NCBI GenBank assembly: GCA_026391735.1
Contig: JAPLDL010000001.1
Span: 1-64,000 of the forward strand
Length of the DNA: 64,000 bases
Reading direction: 5' to 3'
From: Bacteroidota bacterium
GTDB taxonomy: Bacteria > Bacteroidota > Bacteroidia > Bacteroidales > FEN-979
Shown: in pieces, positions 34,366 through 42,398 of the stretch
Position numbering within the stretch: position 1 is the first letter of the stretch
How the letters are laid out: the number at the start of each line of letters is the position of its first letter
Notes under the pieces: generated by a model
Told to the model about the DNA's origin: nothing
The model's database searches: none
What the model saw: only the letters and a program-made list of their open reading frames with translations
Made by a program: the position numbers and the translations under genes

Positions 34366-35706
34366 TTATTCTTCGGGTTTAAGATCATATTTCCTGATCT
34401 TGTTGTAAAGCGTTACCCTGTCGACTTTCAATGCTTTGGCAGTTCTTGTGATGTTCCAACTGTATTTATTCAGGATCTGGCGGATGAAGGTTTTTTCGAA
34501 ATCATCCAGGCTTTCTATTGAATTATCTATCATATCCTTTCCGAAGGGAAGATCTTTCAGGGTGATCTTCTTCCCGTTCCCAATCACGATCGCCCGTTCG
34601 ATCAGGTTTTCCAGTTCACGTATATTTCCAGGGAAGGGATATTCCTCCAGCCTCTGCATGGCCGCTTCGTCGATGATGATCAGCGGTTTGTTCATTGCAT
34701 TGCAGTATTTTTTAATAAAGTAATCGACCAGCAGGGGAATATCTTCAAGCCGTTCACGCAGGGGAGGTACGTTAATATTCACGACGTTGAGGCGGTAGTA
34801 AAGATCCTCCCTGAAAGTCCCCTGATCGACCATGCTTTTCAGGTCTCTGTTGGTGGCGCAGATGACCCTGAAATCCGACGATGTTTCTTTGTTACCTCCG
34901 ACCCTGACAAATGTCTTTGTTTCAAGCACCCTCAGCAGTTCAATTTGCATCTTAGGTGAGATAGTTGCTATTTCATCCAGGAAAATAGTACCGCTGTCGG
35001 CCATTTCGAACCTCCCTTTACGGTTATACATAGCCCCGGTAAAAGCTCCTTTCTCATGGCCGAACAATTCGCTTTCAAGCAGGCTTTCGGTGAGGGCGCC
35101 GCAGTGAACGCTTACCAGGGGATAATATTTCCGGGGGGAATTTGCATGAATAGCACGGGCGATAAGCTCTTTCCCGGTCCCGCTTTCGCCGGTGATAATG
35201 ACAGAAGTGTTTGATTGTGCCACGCTTTCGACCTGTTTCAGCACTTTTTTCATGGCCTCACTGTTCCCGATGAGGTCTTCGACGCTGTCAAGGGAAATGA
35301 CTTTGTTTTTCAACGTTTCGTTCTCCTGAGCCAGGAGGATCTGCTTTGAGGCATTACGGATAAGATGGGACAGGTCATCCGGATCAAATGGTTTTGTGAC
35401 ATAATCAAAAGCCCCGTCCTTCAGGGCCATAACTGCCGTATTGACCGATGCGAAAGCGGTCATTACGATCACGATGGCATCGTTCCTGAGGGATTTGATC
35501 CGCCTGAGCATCTCGAGCCCGTCCATGCCGGGCATTTTGATATCGGCAAGGATGATATCAAAATAGGAGGATTCGATAAGCTGTAGCGCTTTCTTGGCAT
35601 TTTCGGCGCATTCCACCTGGTAGCCGTCTTCAACAAACCAGTTGCTTAATGAATCCCTGACCGATTCTTCATCGTCAACGACCAGGATTGAAATCTTTTT
35701 AGCCAT
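34366..35706 (-). CDS. Sigma-54-dependent NtrC-family response regulator
   Basis: 446 residues: receiver with Asp55 (ILADIKMPG), AAA+ domain with Walker A GESGTGKE, sigma-54 contact loop GAFTGA near residue 220, Walker B GTIFLDEI, and a Fis-type helix-turn-helix at the end (WNITRTAKALKVDRVTLYNKI). It should be phosphorylated by the heme-motif kinase encoded 12 bp upstream. A sigma-54 promoter and dyads before the first gene of this operon (42103-42300) are its likely target, giving positive autoregulation. Confidence 0.95.
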   Translation of the reverse strand: MAKKISILVVDDEESVRDSLSNWFVEDGYQVECAENAKKALQLIESSYFDIILADIKMPGMDGLEMLRRIKSLRNDAIVIVMTAFASVNTAVMALKDGAFDYVTKPFDPDDLSHLIRNASKQILLAQENETLKNKVISLDSVEDLIGNSEAMKKVLKQVESVAQSNTSVIITGESGTGKELIARAIHANSPRKYYPLVSVHCGALTESLLESELFGHEKGAFTGAMYNRKGRFEMADSGTIFLDEIATISPKMQIELLRVLETKTFVRVGGNKETSSDFRVICATNRDLKSMVDQGTFREDLYYRLNVVNINVPPLRERLEDIPLLVDYFIKKYCNAMNKPLIIIDEAAMQRLEEYPFPGNIRELENLIERAIVIGNGKKITLKDLPFGKDMIDNSIESLDDFEKTFIRQILNKYSWNITRTAKALKVDRVTLYNKIRKYDLKPEE

Positions 35707-35718
35707 TATATCTTTATC

Positions 35719-37371
35719 TTAATTTCTGATCAGGGGTAAGGTTATTGAGAAGGTTGTGCCATGACTGGGTTCGGACTTTACCTGGATCTTACCGTTATGG
35801 CTCTGCATGATACCATGAACAATCGCCAGTCCCAGGCCTATCCCGCTGGCGCTTTGCTTGGTCGAGAAGAAAGGTTCGAACACATGGGGGATGTCTTCCG
35901 CAGATATCCCGATACCATTGTCAACAATTTCAAACCTTACCGTTTCCTCGTTTGGATTTAGTGTGCGGATGAGGATCTCCCCGTTCTCATGCAACGCTTC
36001 GGTGGAATTCACGAGCATGGCCACGCAGGCTTGCTTGATCTGGTTCGGGCTGCAGTAGATCAGGTCGGAGGTTGCTGCGAAATCAGTGTAAAAGTGAATA
36101 TTTGCAATTTTTATCGGATGCGTCATCAGCTCATAGGTCTCCTGAAGGACCTCGTGGAGATGCCTGGGTTCAAAGTCTTCCTGGTCTTTCTTCGAAAACT
36201 CAAGCAGCCCTTTGACAATATCTCCGCATCGTTTCGCCTCGTTTTCGATCAGCTTAAGGTGTTTCAGCATGGAATCCCTTTTGCTTGCGTACAGTTCGGG
36301 ATTGCTCAGCTGTTTATAGATAAGTTTTGTGTAAATGAGGATACCCGATAATGGGTTATTGATTTCATGGGCCACCGAGGAAGATAATTTCCCGAGTGAG
36401 GCAAGCCGTTCAATATGGATCATTTCATTCTGGGCGGCGCTTAATTCTTCCGATTTTTTCTGGACTTTATATTCCAGTTGCTGGGACCAGTTTTCCAGTT
36501 CGCTGGTCGCTGCCTGAAGGTTATCAAGCATCTCGTTGAAAGCCTGGGAAACCATTTTCATGTCATCGAGCTGGTTAGGTTTGATTTCCAGGCGGGTGCT
36601 TGTATCGCCGTTTGCAACGGCAATACTTGCTTTAACCAGGGCATTCAGGGGCCTTTTGATCCTTTGGCGTGTAAACATGATAAGAACGCCTAACAGGACA
36701 AGAGTAGTAAGTATAGCCAGGAGGAAAAATTCGGTTGAAGATTTCCTTATGGCTGAATCAAGCTCGGCCAGGGGAATTTTAATGATAAGGGAACCTAAGA
36801 CCTCATCGGTGACAGGATGGGCATGGCATGAACTTTCGTAACAGGATTTCTCATTCAGGATCGGCAGCTTGATCAGCAGATGTCGGCTGTTGTTGTCGTT
36901 ATGGTTCATCCTGCAATAGCTTTCGGCATCGATGATCTTATAATGTTTTCCTTTCCCGGGAAACATTGCTTTCAGGTTATTATGGCAGCTGATGCAGTTT
37001 GGGTTGCTGTGATAATTGTTTGTACTGGATGGAATGGAGGTGTATACCAGGTTGTCCTTGATGTCATACATGTTCACTTCGTCAATCCCCGGCATGGTGT
37101 TGATGATGTCGAGGGTGTTCTGGAGAGTACTTTTGTCATTCTCGAGCATGGAATGATACAGGGAGCCTCCGACGATTGAGCCGATGTTGTTTCCGTTCTG
37201 CCGGATCACGGTATTCAGGTACTGCTCGTTGACTGATCTGAAAATGATGCTGAAGGAAACAAAAAGGAAAACGGAAGATACAAAGATGATAAAAACGACC
37301 CTTGAGTAGATCGAGGATCGGGCCTGAACATATTTTCCGAATAAGGACTTTAGAGTACTGTTCTTTTGCAT
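35719..37371 (-). CDS. Sensor histidine kinase with two c-type heme motifs in the periplasmic loop
   Basis: 550 residues from ATG 37371 (the track start at 37416 adds 15). Helix 1 is at about 25-44, the periplasmic sensor at 45-210, helix 2 at about 214-234, then HAMP, HisKA (SSSVAHEINNPLSGI) and HATPase (DNGIGISAEDI, SGIGLGLAIV). The sensor loop carries a canonical CXXCH (NPNCISCHNN, about 126-130) and a CX4CH (KSCYESSCHAH, about 177-183), a spacing known from some tetraheme cytochromes c3. If hemes are attached it would sense redox state or a gas. It belongs to the six-gene respiratory-type operon and pairs with the sigma-54 activator. Confidence 0.9.
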   Translation of the reverse strand: MQKNSTLKSLFGKYVQARSSIYSRVVFIIFVSSVFLFVSFSIIFRSVNEQYLNTVIRQNGNNIGSIVGGSLYHSMLENDKSTLQNTLDIINTMPGIDEVNMYDIKDNLVYTSIPSSTNNYHSNPNCISCHNNLKAMFPGKGKHYKIIDAESYCRMNHNDNNSRHLLIKLPILNEKSCYESSCHAHPVTDEVLGSLIIKIPLAELDSAIRKSSTEFFLLAILTTLVLLGVLIMFTRQRIKRPLNALVKASIAVANGDTSTRLEIKPNQLDDMKMVSQAFNEMLDNLQAATSELENWSQQLEYKVQKKSEELSAAQNEMIHIERLASLGKLSSSVAHEINNPLSGILIYTKLIYKQLSNPELYASKRDSMLKHLKLIENEAKRCGDIVKGLLEFSKKDQEDFEPRHLHEVLQETYELMTHPIKIANIHFYTDFAATSDLIYCSPNQIKQACVAMLVNSTEALHENGEILIRTLNPNEETVRFEIVDNGIGISAEDIPHVFEPFFSTKQSASGIGLGLAIVHGIMQSHNGKIQVKSEPSHGTTFSITLPLIRN

Positions 37372-37478
37372 AGGTTTATTATCACTGCAATATAAAAAAA
37401 ACCGGTGATTTGACACCAGTTTATTTTATTGAATTAATGATCCTGCATGCTGGGTCAAATATATGAACCCGATACAGC

Positions 37479-38207
37479 TTATTCAGGAGTTTCCCTCGGC
37501 ATAAGGAACGCCTTCTGGAAATCCTGCCAAATCTCTTCCGGCAGTTCAGGCAGTAAGTGGTCCCTGAGTTCGCCACCGTCCTGGAAAGCCACCCCGGAAT
37601 CTTCAGGAGTGTACCTGGGCACTGACACAGCAAGGAAATCCTTGAACCGGAGCAACTCCATCTGCGACCAATCGACGGCCTCATCGGCCAGGTAATACGA
37701 GCTGGTCTCAGCGTTCCAGCTCACCGGCTTGATCTTATATATCCAGCCTGAGCCATAAGGATCCTCATTCATTATACCGGGCTGGTCTTCCAGGGCTGGA
37801 TTTGCACCTGTGATCATCCCTGAGATGGGTGAATAGATTTCCAGCACCTTCCCGTCATGCTCTATCAGGGACATCAGTTCGCCTTTGGCAATCTTTTCTC
37901 CTTGTTTTTTAAGGAATTTCACACTTACCTCCCCTGTGATATGAAGAAGAAGATCATCAATACCCACATTGGCTATACCTGATTTGGCCAGGTGAACCCA
38001 GGTGTGGTTACTGCTGTGAAAAACCCCCTGGGGGATTTTCAGGATGCTTGTTGTTAGTATACCTATGGCTTTTCTGAACTGCCGTTTAATTTTCACTTTC
38101 CTGTTGAGAAATATCGAGAAAGGAACAAGCAGGGCCAGAAAAGCTATAATAATAAGGTATTCCATCCCTTTCGTCTCAAAAATATTGTAATAACTGAAGC
38201 CGTCCAT
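37479..38207 (-). CDS. Membrane-anchored GcvH-like (lipoyl-domain-fold) protein
   Basis: 242 residues. One N-terminal helix (15-34) is followed by a basic stretch (NRKVKIKRQFRK), placing the rest in the cytoplasm. Residues 58-165 follow the glycine cleavage H fold: FHSSNHTWVHLAKSGIANVGIDD, GEKIAKGELMSLIEHDGKVLEIYSPISG, DPYGSGWIYKIKP. The position of the lipoyl lysine (ESVKA in GcvH) reads HDGKV: the nearest Lys is displaced by one residue, so lipoylation is uncertain. A C-terminal motif (about 187-235, DFLAVS, FQDGGELRDHLL, IWQDFQ) is shared with the solute-binding/GcvH fusion at the other end of the operon. Not a glycine cleavage component: no gcvT or gcvP is near. Confidence 0.83.
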   Translation of the reverse strand: MDGFSYYNIFETKGMEYLIIIAFLALLVPFSIFLNRKVKIKRQFRKAIGILTTSILKIPQGVFHSSNHTWVHLAKSGIANVGIDDLLLHITGEVSVKFLKKQGEKIAKGELMSLIEHDGKVLEIYSPISGMITGANPALEDQPGIMNEDPYGSGWIYKIKPVSWNAETSSYYLADEAVDWSQMELLRFKDFLAVSVPRYTPEDSGVAFQDGGELRDHLLPELPEEIWQDFQKAFLMPRETPE

Positions 38208-38244
38208 ATGATATACGATTTAAGAATTACGATGTATGTTTATT

Positions 38245-39471
38245 TTATTCATGATGTTTTGCCCAGGAGGGAGCATCCCGCAAAACGGGCATGCGATTGA
38301 TTACCCACCTGAAGATCCAGAGTTCTGTGAAAATTACTGTAAGAGTCACAACCACTTCCATCCAGGAAGGAACGTAATGTACAGCCGCATCCCATCTGAA
38401 GCCGATCACTGTGACATTCAGCCTGTTCAGTATGATGCCGAGTATGGTGAGGATAGAGGCAATACGGACTAGTTTTATATTATTTCGCCTGTAGCTGTAG
38501 AAAAATAGCATCATGGGGAGGAATACGAAACCCAGCATCTCAAGAAGGTACCAGTATCCCATCGGGGTGTTGATAAGGTCCCAATGCCTTTCATGAATAA
38601 ACACCAGCACTTGCAGGAAAAAGTAAGCAAACATAGCTCCTGCGCAGATCTTTGATAAGCCTAAAATTATGCCGGTTTGGGCCTGGTGGTCTTTTTCGCT
38701 GATCTGTTTAAAGAAAACCTTGTGGCTGATGGATCCTTCGAAAATAACCATTGAAAGACCGGCGAAAATACTGGAAACAAAGAACATGATAGGGATGAAT
38801 TCGGAGTACCAGAGCGGATGGATCTTTTCTTTGGCCATGAGGTAAAGTGCTCCGAGTCCTGACTGGTGAAGTGTCGACAAGGTGATCCCGAAAATGACGG
38901 CTGCAACGGTCATACTCGAGAGTATCCTGTGGATCCGCCTTGCCCCGAGCCATTCAGCAATCGCAGGTGAGAATTCAATAAGCTGGGCTATCATATACAG
39001 CAGGAAATGCCATGCAACAAGGAAGAGAACAGAGTTCACCCCGAAGTTATTCCCGATGATAGGGTTTATGACATTCCATGGGCGGCCCAGATCGAGCAGT
39101 AGAGCCCCGGCATAAAACACGTAAGCCAGAAACCCATTAAGAACGGTAACCCTCACAATGGAGCGGTACTGCTTCATGTTCAGGATGTATACCATGAAAG
39201 TGAGCACATAAGCACCGCCGGCAAAAGCGACGCCTGTAACTACATCAAAACCGATCCATAAACCCCAGGGGACTTCCTGGGTGAGATTGGTTATAGAGCC
39301 GATACCTTTCCAGAACCGGATCACAATGAGCACAATACCAAGCAAAATAACCGGGACCGAAATAATATTAAAGGGTGTAAGGATTTTACCTTTGGGCTTT
39401 AGTTCGCTCAGCAAGAATTTCCAGATGGGCTTGCCGTCATTGTCTGCCGCTATTGAATAATCTTTGCTCAT
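38245..39471 (-). CDS. NrfD/HybB-type quinone-reactive membrane subunit
   Basis: 408 residues with about ten membrane helices, of the NrfD/PsrC superfamily; the order and motifs (VPWGLWIGFDVVTGVAFAGGAYVLTFMVYIL; LLDLGRPWNVINPII) most resemble HybB/HmcC-like ten-helix members. It would exchange electrons between the Fe-S subunit and menaquinone and may move protons. Its start overlaps the end of the Fe-S gene by 4 bp. No catalytic molybdenum or [NiFe] subunit accompanies it. Confidence 0.92.
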   Translation of the reverse strand: MSKDYSIAADNDGKPIWKFLLSELKPKGKILTPFNIISVPVILLGIVLIVIRFWKGIGSITNLTQEVPWGLWIGFDVVTGVAFAGGAYVLTFMVYILNMKQYRSIVRVTVLNGFLAYVFYAGALLLDLGRPWNVINPIIGNNFGVNSVLFLVAWHFLLYMIAQLIEFSPAIAEWLGARRIHRILSSMTVAAVIFGITLSTLHQSGLGALYLMAKEKIHPLWYSEFIPIMFFVSSIFAGLSMVIFEGSISHKVFFKQISEKDHQAQTGIILGLSKICAGAMFAYFFLQVLVFIHERHWDLINTPMGYWYLLEMLGFVFLPMMLFFYSYRRNNIKLVRIASILTILGIILNRLNVTVIGFRWDAAVHYVPSWMEVVVTLTVIFTELWIFRWVINRMPVLRDAPSWAKHHE

Positions 39472-40331
39472 ACTTCTTCCTCCCCGCTTTGATTTTCTTT
39501 TTTTGTGGCCTGTTGAATACCGAGTAATAGTGCCGGAAATAGTACGAATATTGAAGGCACACTATAAAGAAATCCCTTGGTTAGCGCAGGATAGGACCCT
39601 TTATGAAGGTTGGTTTTCATGCCAAGTTCTTTAAAAGGAACTGGTGAAAGATACATCCAGCAGGTACCGCCGGCTTCGTGCTCTCCGTAAAGGTAATCGA
39701 CATAAAGTTTTGGATTTTCAACAATCCGTTTTCGGGCCTCGCTCAGCAATTGGCGGCGGGTTCCGTAAAAAAGGGCATCGTTGGGGCAATTTGCCGCGCA
39801 GGCGGGCATTTCTCCTGTTTTCAGCCTGTTAAAGCACATATCGCATTTTTGGATCTTAGGGTTGGCGCTGTGAAATTCGAATTTAGGGATATCGAACGGA
39901 CAGGAGATCATGCAATACCGGCATCCCATGCATTTATCACCCCTCCAGATGACCGGTCCGGCTTTCGTTTTATGCATGGCCTGGGTAAGACAGGCTGCAA
40001 CGCAGGCAGGTTCATTGCAATGCATGCACTGCATCTTTATAAAAACTTTTCCTTTGGAGGTATTGTATTCATTGACAACCGTACGTTTGGTTTCACTCGT
40101 TTTCCTCACCGGAGGAAGGTCCTTCGCGGGATCGGGCGGGGGGAGCCCATTGGCGTCGGCACAGTCATATTCGCAGCCATGGCATCCTTTACAATGTGCC
40201 GAATCATATAGAATTCCACGGAACTCTATATCATTGCTCCCTTTGGGGGCCGCCTGCAGCTCTCTGCCTATGGCCAGAGCCGTCCCGGTTATACCCAAGA
40301 CTTTGAAAAACCCACGTCGGTTAATGCTCAT
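39468..40331 (-). CDS. Tat-exported four-cluster [4Fe-4S] protein with C-terminal membrane helix
   Basis: 287 residues. A Tat motif (NRRGFFKVLG) begins the leader, so the protein faces the periplasm. Four cluster motifs follow: CKGCHGCEYDC, CMHCNEPACVAAC, CMGCRYCMISC and CDMCFNRLK...CAANC. A hydrophobic helix near the C-terminus (VPSIFVLFPALLLG) anchors it. This is the HybA/DsrO/HmcB-like electron-transfer subunit that partners NrfD-type proteins. It lies between the solute-binding/GcvH fusion gene and the NrfD gene. Confidence 0.94.
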   Translation of the reverse strand: MSINRRGFFKVLGITGTALAIGRELQAAPKGSNDIEFRGILYDSAHCKGCHGCEYDCADANGLPPPDPAKDLPPVRKTSETKRTVVNEYNTSKGKVFIKMQCMHCNEPACVAACLTQAMHKTKAGPVIWRGDKCMGCRYCMISCPFDIPKFEFHSANPKIQKCDMCFNRLKTGEMPACAANCPNDALFYGTRRQLLSEARKRIVENPKLYVDYLYGEHEAGGTCWMYLSPVPFKELGMKTNLHKGSYPALTKGFLYSVPSIFVLFPALLLGIQQATKKENQSGEEEV

Positions 40332-40371
40332 AAGATTGTTATTATCATGTCTTGTTTACTAAATGCCTGAT

Positions 40372-42066
40372 CTACCGCGAATTATTCATGAACTTTGTTT
40401 GGAAATCTTCCCATACTTCCGGACCAAGGTCGGCCAGTACATGGTCTTTGAGCAGACCCCCGTCCTGGAGGACGATTCCTGCATACCTGGGCGACCCGGG
40501 CTGAGCCGAAAAGGCAAGAAAATCCCTGAGACGGCTGAATTCGCCGCTTAACCAGGTCTTGAATTTGTCGGCCATCGACATGAACTCAATTTCCCTCAGC
40601 CAGTTTTCGGGTTCAATGGTGTATACCCAGCCGCCGGCATAAGGAGACGTATTGATCACCGATGAATTGACCAGCAATTCATGGTTCTGGGTTTTGATAG
40701 TCCCTGATACAGGTGAGTATATTATAAGATGTTTCCCTTTTTGAATCAGAATGCAAAGCTGGTCTCCCTTCTTGATCCTGATGCCCGGGTTCTTCATCCC
40801 GATGCTGGTGATAGGTCCGGTAACATGCTGCAGGAAATCATTGATGCCGATTTTTACTGTCCCGTCCTGCTCCATGAAGGCCCAGGTATGGGTTTTGTCA
40901 AAATACAACCCCTTGGGAAGGATCAGATCTTTCTCGTCAAATGCTGAGGGCTTTATGTAAATGGAATCCATGAGCCTTGTCTTGTTCTTCCGGTATCGGC
41001 GGATGATAAGGTCCAGGAAGAAACTACATGCGACTAAAAGAACGAGGATCAGTAAAACATTCTTTGCGACAGAATTCGTTTCCTTGGGGGTCTCCGTATA
41101 AACCGGGGTGCTGATCAGTTTGTCCATCTGTGATTGCCTCTCGTTGTTAACCAGATCGGAATACCCATTGGCAGGAAGCAGATCCTGCCCTGTAGTAAGA
41201 ACCCAGTTCAGAAAAGCAATCTCCGGCACTCCTGCAGGCCTTGTTTTGGATATGCAATAAATGTTGTTGGTCAATGCTTTCGGGTATTTTCCGATCCATA
41301 CTCCTCTGGTGAAATCCTGGAAATTATCATAGATATTCTCCATATAATCCAGTTTCCTATTACCGTTCTTGTCGATCGGCATTAGCAGGATATTTTCGGA
41401 AAACGTCGAAGAATTCGGGTTGAGGATATCAGTAAGCCTGCAAAATCCTATTGCGTATGGATCCTTCTGAACTACCGAGATCAAAGTTTTAGGATCCTCA
41501 GTTTTCAGTTCCTCAATGAAAGACCGGTCGGCCTGAGTAAAATTGCAAACCCCTGTTTTCGTAAAATCATCATTCAGGATAATATACTTCACCGGGGATG
41601 GCTGTCTGTTATCGAGTAAAGTTCCCCATTCCATTTTACCCGGGACCTTCAGACTTTGGGCTAGAGCGGAGGGGGAAATACCTTTCTCGAAAATTTCTTT
41701 AAGGAAGGGATTTCTTGAGCTGATCACGGGAACTATAATCTCCCTGCCCACTACAATCTGGAACATAGGGCCCTGCTTTTCCGTTGCAGGAAGTTCCCTG
41801 GAAACGAAACAAATATTTCCCCCTGCATTAATAACGGAGCGGATACCAGTCTCTTCAGTTTTAATGACATTAACAATCTGCCCCGGATTTGCAATGGCAT
41901 ATTCTACTGCCCATCGGCTAGCCAGGTCATAAAGTTCTGGACTGCTGTAAACACTGATTGACTGAGGTGCAGGCTGATTGTTTTTTGTATTTGCTCCCTT
42001 ACTATTTAAACTGCTGCAAAAGAAAATTGCAAGCAAGCAAAGAATGGGGATGATTTTTGTTTTCAT
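40372..42066 (-). CDS. Periplasmic solute-binding domain fused to a cytoplasmic GcvH-like domain
   Basis: 564 residues. A signal peptide (to about residue 24) leads into a PstS-like type II solute-binding domain (35-315: SISVYSSPELYDLASRWAVEY, EETGIRSVINAGGNICFVSREL, EIIVPVISSRNPFLKEI). A membrane helix (335-356) is followed by RRYRKNK, so what follows is cytoplasmic: a GcvH-like domain (383-490: GLYFDKTHTWAFMEQDGTVKIGIND, IIYSPVSGTI, YAGGWVYTIEP). The lipoyl site reads QKGKH, with Gly at the usual Lys position. The last 50 residues (RDFLAFS, LQDGGLLKDHVL, VWEDFQ) match the C-terminus of the other GcvH-like protein. First gene of the sigma-54-type operon. The architecture is unusual and its ligand unknown; no ABC permease is adjacent. 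Confidence 0.85.
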   Translation of the reverse strand: MKTKIIPILCLLAIFFCSSLNSKGANTKNNQPAPQSISVYSSPELYDLASRWAVEYAIANPGQIVNVIKTEETGIRSVINAGGNICFVSRELPATEKQGPMFQIVVGREIIVPVISSRNPFLKEIFEKGISPSALAQSLKVPGKMEWGTLLDNRQPSPVKYIILNDDFTKTGVCNFTQADRSFIEELKTEDPKTLISVVQKDPYAIGFCRLTDILNPNSSTFSENILLMPIDKNGNRKLDYMENIYDNFQDFTRGVWIGKYPKALTNNIYCISKTRPAGVPEIAFLNWVLTTGQDLLPANGYSDLVNNERQSQMDKLISTPVYTETPKETNSVAKNVLLILVLLVACSFFLDLIIRRYRKNKTRLMDSIYIKPSAFDEKDLILPKGLYFDKTHTWAFMEQDGTVKIGINDFLQHVTGPITSIGMKNPGIRIKKGDQLCILIQKGKHLIIYSPVSGTIKTQNHELLVNSSVINTSPYAGGWVYTIEPENWLREIEFMSMADKFKTWLSGEFSRLRDFLAFSAQPGSPRYAGIVLQDGGLLKDHVLADLGPEVWEDFQTKFMNNSR

Positions 42067-42102
42067 GGCTTTATTATTTCTGATTCATTGTATTATTATC
42101 TA

Positions 42103-42118
42103 TGCAATAATGATGCCA
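42103..42118 (-). promoter_or_regulatory. Sigma-54 (-24/-12) promoter
   Basis: The minus strand reads TGGCATCATTATTGCA: TGGCA, then TTGCA, with exactly ten bases between GG and GC. Transcription would start about 10-15 bases further, leaving a short leader before ATG 42066. It matches the presence of a sigma-54 activator gene in the operon it precedes. Confidence 0.75.
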
Positions 42119-42194
42119 GAGCAAAAAAATGAATGTAAATACAAGAAAACCAGTGAAATACAAATTTAATGTTTAAAAAATAAACAAGACGAAA

Positions 42195-42300
42195 TGTTGA
42201 ATAAATATACAGTTATTTCATTCATCATGTTTAAAAGATTGAATATCAATGATATTAAAGCCACTGTTTAATTATTCAACAGATGTTGAAAAAATCAACA
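42195..42300. promoter_or_regulatory. Candidate activator-binding dyads upstream of the sigma-54 promoter
   Basis: Two overlapping dyads, TTCAACAGATGTTGAA (42275-42290, perfect) and TGTTGAAAAAATCAACA (42284-42300), and a single TGTTGA half site (42195-42200) lie about 80-180 bases upstream of the -24 box. This is the usual distance for NtrC-type enhancer sites. Together with the promoter they account for the 42067-42398 gap, in which I see no gene. Confidence 0.6.
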
Positions 42301-42398
42301 ATGAATAAAATATGAAAAATGTGGATTGAACTTCTTCTATACGGTGAGAGGTCCTGCGAGTGAAGCTGTTTATCGTATTATGGAATAGAGATGTAAGG

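Noticed and set aside
37479-38207. Gene as a true glycine cleavage H protein
   Set aside because: It has a membrane anchor, a displaced lysine and an extra C-terminal motif, and no glycine cleavage genes are nearby.
42275-42300. Dyads as a transcription terminator of the 7TM kinase gene
   Set aside because: Stems are short and AT-rich and not followed by a T run on the minus strand; position upstream of a sigma-54 promoter fits a protein-binding site better.
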